Assembly: GCA_032164245.1 (NCBI GenBank) | Contig: JAVMKO010000003.1 | Location: forward strand, 5,342,651 to 5,406,650 | DNA from: Sternotherus odoratus | Lineage: Eukaryota; Chordata; Testudines; Kinosternidae | DNA: 64,000 nucleotides | Reading direction: 5' to 3' | Shown: positions 24,801 to 36,800 of the stretch, piece after piece | Layout: every line of letters begins with the position of its first letter | How positions within the stretch are numbered: position 1 is the stretch's first letter | The notes under the pieces: generated by a model | What the model was told of the DNA's origin: nothing | What the model saw: only the letters and a program-made list of their open reading frames with translations | Database searches by the model: none | Position numbers and translations under genes: made by a program

Positions 24801-27800
24801 AGTGTACTTCACACCTGACCTGGAGGGACAGCCCTAGGGATATTTTGGGAATTTGGTCTCCATGGTCCATTCAGTTTCTTGGTCATTGCGGAGGCTGCCA
24901 AAAAGGGGGTGAATGTTGTTGGTACTTTGTGTGACACTAGCTCAATTATTTCAACTCTCCTTCTTCCCCTTCCCCACAATTTTCCACATGGCTAGTCAGG
25001 GTCTCTCACTGAAGAGGCTGGATCCTTCTCAGGGAGGTCAGCTGCACAGAGTGAAAAATATTGCACAGGCAGTAGTACCACACAAGAGCCAGGCCACAGA
25101 CTAGATGCTCTACGAAGGTCCTTTCCAGAACTATTTTCTGGGTTTGGACCCCAGACTGGATGAACTAACTATTCATAAAGACCAATTTCTCCGTCCCGTT
25201 GGCCTCTTTTCTGTTTACAAATATTCGGCAAAGAATCACGCTTCCCGGAAGCCAGGCGTGCTTCAAAACTATGACAGATGTGTCACATGAACCTATTTCA
25301 GCCTCAGGACTGCTCACGAGTAGTTGGCTTCAGGCATTTGGCAGCCATGTTTTAAAACGCAGGATGTTCCGATTGGTCATGCAGGACGTTTCCCTGCCCT
25401 GACTGGACAAATAGCTTTGAATCAGGTTTCTGATGTGAACAGAAGTTGTATAGTGAGTGGTATTTGCTGGAAGAGAAAAATGGGGGTTTCTCCAAATATT
25501 CGTGCCAATAAGGCTGTGGGCCAGCATATTCGAGTAAAACAAACACAGCTGGCATCTCTTTCTCCCTCAGAGTCATGGCCTCCATCAGCACAGCATTTGA
25601 AAGCCTCACAAGCTTTAGTGTATTCATCTTTCCAACAACCCTGCTAGGGAGGGCAGTGCTATTACCCAACTTGTACAGAGGGGGGAACTGAAGCATAGAG
25701 AGACTAAGTGACTTGCCCAAGTTGACCCAGGAAGTCGGTGGTAGAGCAGGGACTTGAATGCTGGTCTCCCAAGTACCAGCTTAGTGCCCTAACCAGCGGG
25801 CATCCTTCCTCTTTCTGAAATGAATGTATTTAAAATACAGGAATGTCTGAATAGCGTTTTTTGCAGGAATCAGAGAGGTAGCCGTGTTTGTGGCTTCTAC
25901 AGATCCAGACTAAGAGTCCTGTGGCACCTTAAAGACTAACAAAAGTATTGAAGCATAAGCTTTTGTGGGCTAATACGCACTTCATCGGATGCATGTAGGA
26001 TTTCCCAGGATTTTCTTTGCTGTTCGCCTCACTGTTTTCAGAGACAGGGGATATTTCCCCCTGAGCAGAGCCAGGCCAAGGAACAAGTACCTCTGAAACC
26101 CTCCGGCTTGAAGGGAAGCCTCAGGACTTGACAGGAGAATTTAAATGCTCCCTAGGTCTGGACCCGGCTCTCTGCGTAGGGGGTGAATATCACCCTGCTA
26201 ACACAAGACTTGTTTTGGTCACAGCCCTGAACACAGGTCACATTTTACTAGTCCTAGCTTTAACAGGGATCCAATAAATATGCAAATGTCTCCAACAAAT
26301 CCCTATGCCACGGTGAAGTTGCATCAGAGAGTTTATTTTTCAATTAAAAACCCATCCTCAATTCCAGAGATAATCTCAGCAGGCGTCTGTGTACTCACAA
26401 AACTGGATTCAGGCACAAATTAGATACAGGTGATGGGGTGGTGGTAGGAGTTTAGCTTATTGTGGTTTCTTATTCAGGTACAGTTCCTCATGTACTCCAC
26501 ATCCTGTGTTAACACTCGGGGTATTGTTTTTCCTCCACTGAAAAACAGAGCTTTTCTTTTCTAACCTGTTTCCATGGGGCTATATAGCCGGCTTGTAAGC
26601 AACCTCACCTTTGATCCAAGGACACATATGTGCTGATGGTACTGTCAAAATATTTTAACATCATGTCTGTTAGAATACAGGTCACTTAATATTAAGAGTA
26701 CATTTGTGCATCGTTTATAGGATTAATACATTATTAATCAATGTGACAGGCATAAGTAGTATTCATCTTGAATACTGTGTGTGCAATTCTGGTCTCCCCT
26801 GTTTACGAAAGAGAAATTCAAATGCAAGAGTTGCAGAGAAGGGCTTTTAGGACGATCAGAGGAATGGAGACTCAGAAATGTTGGACTGGAAGAGACCTCG
26901 ATAGATCATCTATTCCAGTTCCCTGCATTGAGACATTATTTAGACCATCTCTGACAAAGTGTTTGTCTAACCTGTTCTTAAAAACCTACAATGGCAGAGA
27001 TTCCTCAACCTCCTTAGGTAATTTGTTTCAGTGCTTAACTACCCTGACAATAAGTTTTTTCTAATGTCTAACTTAAATCTATCCTGCTGCTATTTAAACA
27101 CATTACTCCTTGTCCTGTCCTCACTGGATATGGAGAAAAAATTATCATCATCCTCTATAGAACATACTTTGACATATATGAAGACTTGTGTCCCCCCTCA
27201 GTCTTCTCTTTTCCACACTAAACAAACCCAATTTTTTCCAATCTTTCCTCGTAGGTCATGTTTTCTAGACCTTTAATCATTTCTGTTGCTGTCCTCTGGA
27301 CTATCTCCAATTTGTCCAAGAAGCACGATGCCCAGAATGGGACACAGTGCTCCAACTGAGGCCTCAGTGCTGAGCAGAGCGGAAGAATTATTTCTCCAGT
27401 TTTGCTAACAACACTTCTGCTAACACATCCCAGAGTGATGTTCACTGTTTTTGCAGCTGTATTTCATTGACTCACGTTTAGTTTGTGATCTACTAGAACC
27501 GCCAGATCCTTTTCTACCGTATTCCTTCCCAGGCAGTCTTTCCCCATTGTGAATTTGGGCAACAGATTATTCCTTCCTAAGTGTAGCCTGTGTTTGTCCT
27601 TACAAGAGAAGGCTTAAAGAGCCTGGCTTATTTAGCCTAACAAAACAAATGATGAGAGGAGGAGACGTGATTGCTCCCAATCAGTACATCAGAGAGATGA
27701 ATACCAGGGAGGAAGAGGAGTTTTTTAAGTTAAGGGCCAATGGTGGCATAAGAACAAACTGGCCCTCAATAAATGTAGGCTTGAAATTAGACAAAGGTTT

Positions 27801-30800
27801 CGAACCATCAAAAGAGCGAAGCTCTGGAATAGCCTCCCCAGGGTAGTAATGGAGGGGAAAAAACCTACCTTGTTTCAAGATTGAGCTTGATAAGTTTATG
27901 CAGGGAATGGTCTGATGAGACGGCCTTACAATGGCCTACGGCACATCCGTGACTGCTACTAGCAAATTTCTTCAACAGGGGAGATGGGTCACTGCATTGG
28001 GAGGGCTCTCCAGAGACTCTTTCTGGCTGGTGGGTCTTGCACACATGCTCAGGGTCTAACTGATTTCCATATCTGGGGTCAGCAAGTAATTTTCACCCAG
28101 GTCAGACTCACAGAGACCCGGGGGGGGGGGGGGGGAGGGGGTGTAGCCTTCCTCTAGAGTGGTGAGCACGACTCACCTGCCGGTTTGAACTAGCGTGAAT
28201 GGTGGATTCTCTGTAACTTGAAGGCTTTGAATCATGATTTGAGGATTTCAGTAACTGCCAAAGGACACGGGCCTATTCCAGGAGTGGGTGGGTGAGGTTC
28301 TGTGGCCTGTGATGCGCAGGAGGTCAGACTAGATGATTACGATGATCCCACCTAGCCTTAAAGTCTGTGCGCATTTGTTAGATCAGAGGTGGCCAACCCG
28401 AGCCTGAGAAGGAGCCAGAATTTACCAATGTACCAAAGAGCCACAGTAATATGTCAGCAGCCCCCCCATCAGCTCCTCCGCACCCCTCCCCCCCCCGGCT
28501 CCCAGCATCCCCGGACCAGCAGCAGCCCCACTGATCAGCACTCCCCCTCCCTAGCCACCCCTCCTGATCAGCTGTTTCCTGGCGTGCAGGAGGCGGGGGG
28601 GGGGGAGAGGGGAGGAGCGAGGGCATGGCAGGCTCAGGGGCGGGAAGGGGTGGAGTGGGGGGATGGGGCCTGTGGCAGAGCCAGGGGTTGAGCAGTGCGC
28701 ACCCCCCCCCTCCCCCCAGCACACTGGAAAGTTGTCGCCTGTAGCTCCAGCCCCGGAGTCGGTGCCTTGACAAGGAGACGCGTATTAACTTCTGAAGAGC
28801 GCATGCGGCTCCGGAGCCAGAGGTTGCCCGCCCCTGGGTTAGATGGTTATAAACAACCAATTAACTTATTGGACTCTAAGACCGTTTACTGAATCATCCT
28901 TTGTTAACACCAAATAAGCCATTTGCTAGAGTGCCTTAACATGGTTTCACAAGAGGAAAAAAAAAGGGGGTTTCTAGCAAGTTGGGCAGGAAACAGAAGC
29001 CAGGAGTTTCAATTCTCAGATCTCTCTTGGACTCACTGTGAAACCTTGGACAAATCATTCCGCTTCTCAGTGCCTCAGTTTACCCGTCTTTTAAAGGGGG
29101 ATTGTATTTGGATTAACCTATGTGCAGTGTGCTTTGAAGTGGGACGTGCATGCAAAGGGTAATTCCCATTTTTAGTTTTCCCACAATGATTCCGTCAACC
29201 TTAATATATTCCCACTGTGAACTCCCTCTCAGGAATACCTCTCATTCCAGCCTTCTGCTTAGTGGGAAGTGCTTTGTACCTTCATATTCATTATAAGTCA
29301 CGTGTCTAACACCTTTCCGTTTGAAGAGACTTCAGACACAGAGCATCAGGACCAATGTGGGGTTAGACAGCAAGGGGCCACCTTACTGTTTGCCTTTCGT
29401 CACTCACCTCTGGCATGATTTCAATCTTCTCGTAGCGCCGCTTGAACGGGAGAGTCAGCACCTCTGCTCTGCGGTAGGACATTGCTGGCGGCTGGCAGTC
29501 TATCATCAGGTCTGTGCGATGGGACTGGGTGGGTGGAGGCTGGGTGTACTGCTCTGGACAAACCACATGGAGAGGCTAGAAGAGAAGAGACGGTGGTGGT
29601 GAAGATAGCTGTCCAACTGTCAATGTGCATTGCACTAGAAGGTGTATATAATGCAAGTACTATGCTGCAATTATAAGGTTTGTAACATGGCTGTACATTA
29701 GCAATGTACCTCAGTTGAGTTCCAGTAGCATCCAGATGCCTCTAATCAGGATTGGAGTAAGCAGTTCAAGGCCAGGACAGTCTGTTGTGTGTTTGTACAG
29801 TGCCTAGCACAACGGACCCTGACTGGTGTCCCAAGGCAGCATTTGAATACAAATAAATATCAATAGTTATGCCAGGTGCTGTACAAACAAAACCGAAGAC
29901 AATCCCAAAAAGCTTTCACTCAAAATAGGGACAGAGTGCGACAGGGGGATATAGAATACAAGAGAGTAGAGAGCGGGAAGACAAGGGTGACAGTGGGAGG
30001 AATACATGGTAGCATATATTAGCCAAATGGTCAATTCTGAAGGCGTCATAGATTTTTTTAAAACTAGATATATTAACAGATCACAAATAGGCTGTTTACT
30101 ACAGGGGTCATGGTAGAGGTATAGGTCTGATGGATAAGGCGGCGTCTGTGAGAACTGATCAGAGAGGAGGAGGGCATTCTACACCTAAGGGCAACATGGA
30201 AGAAGGTGCTGGTGGAAGAAGCGAACAATGGAATCTGCCATTATTCATGGAGTGAAGGGAAGCTCACCATGTGAAGAGATGATTGGCTAGATTTTTCTTT
30301 CAGTCCTTCACACTATCATGCGTTTCAGATGTGTTGAAGAGGGAGTCAACAGAAGAACCCAACAGAGGAGGGGTGGGGGTAACATGATTGAAGGGATGAG
30401 CCAAGAAGAACATTTTAGCAGCAATGTTTTGAATAGAAAGGGGTGAGGTGAGGTGGATGCCAGGAAGACTGAAGAGGAGACTGTGGTAGCCACGGTGGGA
30501 GATGTCAGTCTGAAGCAGAGCTCTGACAGGCTGGCCAGAGAGAAAAAGGGAATCAGGAGGATTTGGATATGACCTGGATGTGAAGGCCCAGAAAGTGCAG
30601 TGTCCGTATCAAAGAGGAGGCTTTGATTATAGGGCTAAGGGACCAGGCGATGTTGGAGTTAACTGAAGTAAATGAAGCTGAGAGAACTCAGCACACCTTG
30701 TACTTTTGGGACATAAATACTTATCACACACATCCAGGGCATATTTAAACAAGCAGGCAAGATTCAAAGGGGAAAATGATTGCGTTTATAAACTGCTATG

Positions 30801-33800
30801 AGGCTCAATCTTGGAAATGTGTGTTGTTTTATGCTACTTATCTACTGTTACTTTGCATAGTGAGCTGTTAAATATTTAAAGTCCACTGTCTGGAGACTGG
30901 TGGCCATTTTGTACACCTTTCAGTGCAGGCTATTAGAAGAGGAGGCATATGCTGTGTGCTCTCTTATAGAAAACACAAAGAGCCATGTCTTTAATATAAA
31001 GATCATCCACAGTGAAAGTATCCATTGGGTGGGCGTAGGTGTATAAATATAAAGGGAAGGCAAGAGAGATTTTATTACCTGGACTTCTTTGAGTAGCTTG
31101 GACACCTGAATAAAATTCAATCTCGTGTCAATGGGGCAGTAAACACATTTCATAGCCAAAGGTTGATAAGGAGCCAGTGCATCCAAATAAGAAAAGTCAG
31201 GCTCTGGGAGAGGGGAAAAAAAAATATGCAGAAGATATTTGATGTCTCAAGAACAAAGATTGCCCAATTCTACTCCCTAGTACCATGTCCTAGTCTAGAC
31301 GAGCTCTCGTTTGGCAATGTTAATTCACTTATGGATTTCTTCCCCCCCCCCCCCAGTTATTTTCAGTTAATTTGATGAAAATTATGCCCACAATTAGTCT
31401 TAGCTCAATCAAGCAACAGAGCAGCACCATTTCATCTGAAAGCATTATTGCCTGATTTTTCTATAACAAATTTAATCAAGACAAAAACAGCAGCTCTTAG
31501 TTTTAATCAGATCCTTAAAAAAAAAAAAAGCACAAATTTACCATTTTTCAGTATCACAAAACCACCTGAGTGGCCTGGTTTCTCAGCCTGACAAAAATCC
31601 AACACAAACACTTCATATTTCAAGAGGATTTTGCATAAGTGTCACCTTCAGCAAATACATTTTCACCATTTTCCTCATAATTACTCCTCTTAGTTTAGGC
31701 TGGGTGTCAGTATTAGACTCATGGAAGAATAAGGAACTATTCACCAAATATTTTACCATAATCTAGTGGATCTGTAGAGAACTGGATAACTCAGGGCAGT
31801 GCACAATAGGATATTCACCTTTTTTAGCTCCATGCTACCAGTGCATTCTAGCACAAGTAGCAGTGACTGAAAGCTGCTGTCGTCAGACGGCTCTTCTGCA
31901 GCTTATGTGCTTTTTGGTAATGACCTCAGACCAGTTTATAGGGGATTGGTGCTTCCTCACTAAACCCACAATGGCTGGTACGAACTGGCATCCTTGTTGG
32001 GCATGTACTTAAAAAAAAGCCAGAAACATTCCCCAAACTTCCATCACACTCCTAGGTCTTGTCTACGCTAGTAAAATTCAGACCCATAGTTTTCCACCCA
32101 GGTAACAGTTGCGGAAGTGTATGTACACCCATGACTCCGATTCAGGACAGAGTTAGGAGACATGGTGGTAGAAACCCAAACACACCCACACACCCACCTC
32201 TTGTGGATTACTCCTTCCACCACTGCTTGCACCTGTGGAAAACCATGGGAAGAAATTTGGCAGTGAGGCACAACGCTGGGTTCTGCTTCAATTTCACTGG
32301 AGGGGCCACCGGTGGAAGACTGTGGAAAAGCTTGCTCCATCACTGCCCTACCCCTGTTTGTAGAACAGACTATTCTTCGCAGGGCTGTCAATGACACCCT
32401 AACTGAACTAAACTCACTATAAGAAATCATAGCGGACACAATCCTGCATATCTCAGGAGGCCTCACGTATTCTGGGTCAGTACTAATTCTCACTCGGGCA
32501 CTCAGCTTTGGCCACCAGCTTTAGAGTCTCCTAATAGCATTGTGAAGCAGCTATTTAAATAAGAGAACCTGCTCTGTTTCTCCAGATCTCAAAATGACTG
32601 CGTTTAGTATCTGATGGGACAAGTGCTTCTACTTGCAGGAAGGCTCAGAATGAAACACCTCCTCACTAAGGGCCGGATTCGGATACCCTTGCTCGTGCTG
32701 GGTAATACCTGACTGCATGAGTAGGTCCATTAATTTCCATGGGACTAATTATGGAGTAAGGTACTAATCAACATAAGGACGTTAGAACCTGGCCCTAAAT
32801 TAAGAAGTCCGGAATAGGCGTGAGGTTCAGTATTTCCAAAGTGGCATGTTGCTATATGGCAGCATTGCCAGCTATTGGAATCAGAGTTAAAGCAGTTAAT
32901 GATGGCGTGACTACCCAGATAACAGAGGATGGTACAAAAGCCCACAGCCAGTTACTCAGGGGGGCTCATGCTTTGCTTGCAAATAGGCCTCTTCTGGCTT
33001 GCATTAGTGACAAAATGTAGTGTCTGTTTAATAGGGGGACTATAACCTGCCTTTCCAATGGAGATGTACGTGACCATCTACAGAGCTGTCTCCTCTCCCT
33101 ATTTTGATCTTGTCGCAAGACCTTACCCTTTTATCTAAGTGTTTTATATTGCCACCCGTCACCATAGTATCAGGGCACCTTCCACAGAAAAAAGCAGAGT
33201 CTTTACCAGTCCAGGGCCAGAACTCTGCTTGGGGCAGGGTTGGTGGAAAGGCTCTCTGACGGAGAAAGGCTTTGCAACATTTCCTAATAATGGTCAAACT
33301 CTGATCATCTCTGGAAGATTGTTCTCATCAAAGGATGTTTCCTTCCCAGCTCATGTGCTTTGTCCTGAGCTTTGGGATCTGCACTGTCACAGAGGAAGGC
33401 ACCTGTCCTGGTAATTCATAGATCCCAATCAGCCTTTGACACAGCAGAGGCGTGACCCATTAATTGCTTTGAAAGTTAGGACCCAGGCCTTAAACTGGCA
33501 TTGGAAGCTGACTGGGGGAAAGTGGAGGGACTTGAGCAGAGTCTTGCTCTCAGCGCCTGGACCAGGGAGACAGCAGGTCACCCCGTTCTGGACCAGCTGG
33601 AACCTGTGTATCATCTTCACATTCAGCTTCAGATACAGTCTGCTAAAGTAATCCTGCCTGGAGGTGACAACACATAGATCCCTGTGGTTGGAATGACGTT
33701 TCCTAGCAAGCTGGAGGTAAAGGGAAGCATTTTGGAAACTCAGTCCACCAGGTCACCCCAGAGTAGCAAGAAGTCTAAGAGGACCCGAAGTAGCACTTTG

Positions 33801-36800
33801 ATGAATAAGGGCTACATGCTTTTGAGGGAAGTTGGAGACAAAGTCTTGGCCAGCTCATCAAAGCATTTCTCTTTTCCAATCAGCATCGCTTCTGTCTTGG
33901 CAGGGTTCAGCTCGAGCCAACTGCTCTTCATCCAAGAGCTGATCTCCTGTTGGCATTTTACGGCAGTACGTACAAAGATCTTGCTTACAAAAGGCAAAGA
34001 CTGGCTATGCAGGGCAAGGATCAACTCTGCAGGACTAACAGGAATAAAATGCAGTATAAATGATTGAACACAGAGTCCTGTGGCACCTTAAAGACTAACT
34101 AAAGTATTGAAGCATAAGCTTTCGTGGGCTAATACCCACTTTGTCGGATGCAAGCAGTGGTGCCACAGGACTCTCTGTTACTTCTGCTATTCCAGACTAA
34201 CACGGCTACCTCTCTGATTCTATACATGATTTGTTACTGATGTCAATCCTGAGAGCCTCACTTGAACCAGCTCTTACTGAAGTTATCAAACGAAGGAACA
34301 AGGGAAGTCCTGGGAATCTGGTCCAACAAGAACGTATGACACGTTATCAGTTCTGTACTGTGAACAGCACTTCACTTACCTGTAAATATAACTGTGTTAA
34401 GGCTAGATTTCCCCCAGAGCTCCATAAAGTGCACCACATCCCCAAACCTGAGGGAGGGATGGCCAGTGAACACAACACATGGCTGTTTGAAATCATTGCT
34501 GAAGTCTCCATGGATACTGGGATAATGCTTCAGTTTGTTTGTCTGAATGAGCTGAAATAAAACAATAACGAGACCTTACCAACTTTTCACATGTCTATGT
34601 TCGGCTATTATTATATTGTTATGTATGTGTGTGTGTGTCTGTCTGTTCATATACATATACACAAACACCACACACAGGCATGAATATGCATCCCCCACCC
34701 GAATATAGGGCTAGTTATTTAGAATATATTACCCGACTCACTCCCACATATTCCGTAGGACTTGAGCTCATCGGGTGGGTCAGTGCCGCAGTAAACATTC
34801 TGAGGGAGATATGGTCTGGAGACCTGAGCACAGGACTGGAGCTGGGAACTTCAGAGTTATGCTCCTGACTCCCTGTAACACTACTCTGAATGTTACTACT
34901 CAAACTCTGCAGAGGTTCCACATGTATGCGTCTCAATGATTTCCAGAGTAAAGTGACCTCAGGTTACCGTTAAAAAGCTGCTCTTTCTAGCTGCTGTCTC
35001 ACCAAACACACTATGGGATCCAAGAGTTAGCGTGAGTTCTTTGCATGTCATGCTAATGCTGAGAAATGCTGCCCTCAGCAACATCTGTCACTACTGGATT
35101 TAGATGTAACAGATTCAAAATCTCTTCTGATGAGCCACAAGAAGGAACAGACTCCAGCTTGCCCTCTCTCAGCTAAGTTGGCTCTGCCAGACTAAAAGAA
35201 ATGCAGTAAAAATTACTTTTTCCTCGAAGGTCAGCCTACTATGACTGAATACACACAGGGAGCAGACCCCCTTAGTAAGCGGTGAAAAGTTTATGATGCC
35301 ACTTTACAGAGGAGAGTTTTGCTTTATTTTCTCTGCCTCTGGTTCCTCCATCTGTAAAATGAGGATAAACTTTCCCATAGTGTTGGAAGGAGACTGGATT
35401 GAATATATAAATGTATCCTCCGGACGCAATCTGATTAGATTCTCTCAGTACGTATATGCCCCATCACCAGTCAGCATATAAAAGAACGGGGGGCTCTTAA
35501 TTGAAACCCCCTTGAACACACAGTGCTGTCTGCTGCCAAGTGTAGCAGTCATTCAGGCTGTAGGAATTTGCAACACAGCACAATTTCCAAAAGCAGCTGT
35601 GCCACTCTACAGAAACCCTGTACAATCCTGCTTGTGAGTGAATGGCACTGTACACACCAACTTGCATACCAAGACTTATAGCCAGAGACCTTCATTCCGG
35701 ACACTGGTCTTCATTGTACTACATTCAATTTTAGAAGAGAAACCAAGAGGAAGAGTGTGTTAAAATAAGCATCTCATGCTCTTTCACTGCTGTAACTCTC
35801 GCCTTTCCAGAGCTCAGCTCCCTTTTATTTATCTATCATCTCTTGCCATGTTATGCTTAACTCAGACTCTATGTTTCTTGGGGTAGCACTGATAACGTTT
35901 CTGTACTGCTAAGCAACATGAATGCCTATGCTGTAGAACATCAACATGTATTGGATACACAATATCTGAACAAGAAATGAAAACCATCATCCACCGACAA
36001 GTTCTGGAGGTTGTTACTTGAGTTCAGCAGCAATGAACACTGTTTGCAATTGCTCAGGCTAAACCTGTAGTCAATGAAATACTGACACTGGACTATGCAA
36101 CACAGAAACTTGCCCTCCATGTGAAGCCCGGCTACACATTGCACAAATAAGTACTTTCTCTTCTTTTTTCACTTACCACCGTCCCACCTTTTCGGCTTCT
36201 TCTACAAGGGCTTTCTGGCACAATTTTGTCTTTGATTTGTTTGGCCCTCGGCTTGCCTGTCTGCTGCTGCACAGACAATGTAAATCTACACTGCAGCACA
36301 GAACTGAATCACAAGCAGGATTTGATTGGCAGCACTACCTTTGGGGGGTGATTTGGCCACTTAGGCTCTTGGGTCAGAGAATTAACCACATCATCATAGA
36401 GAAAGGGCTTATGACTTTCTCCACATCTCTGCCTTACGGAAGTCTGAGGCACCCCACCTCCTGCAACTTGACAATAATATCAAATTCCAATTCAGCTTTT
36501 AAATGGAAAATTTAAATATGCATCCAATGAGTGCTGTGGCAGTTAATATGCACTCAGTCTTGCAAACACTCCTATAATTAAGGCTGGTAAAGATTTGTGA
36601 TTGAAGCATCTGGAGTGCAATATTTAGAATCTAAATGTTGCCTCCAGTAATAAGAGCTGGCTGCAGAGTGGCTTAGCAGACAAGAGGCAAAACAAGTTTT
36701 ATCCTGTAAATAATTGGAATCTAATAGATCCTAGAAGGGAAACCGTTCCAAAAGCTAACCGCAGCACATGTCAGAGCTGTGTCAAAATCCTGAACCTGAA

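Larger units (their letters stand above)
16343..29407 (-). other. INTS9: INTS9 largest visible intron (13.1 kb)
   Basis: It is bounded by GTGAGT at 29407 and TTGCTTCAG at 16343. It holds most of the insertions in the window (listed separately). I see no exon-like or RNA-gene-like signal in the unlisted parts, including 16.4-17.4, 18.6-20.3, 22.0-23.6 and 24.4-25.6 kb. Confidence 0.85.
31204..34379 (-). other. INTS9: INTS9 intron between 5th- and 6th-last coding exons
   Basis: 3176 bp. Largely unremarkable between 31.2 and 33.4 kb, apart from a C-run (31343-31357) and a cttgtctac-type MITE end at about 32055. It then carries an L2-like relic and a fold-back SINE close to the exon at 34380. 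Confidence 0.85.

Noticed and set aside
28378..28860. 160-codon open frame on the minus strand
   Set aside because: It covers a hAT-like element almost exactly and is dominated by translated C/G runs.
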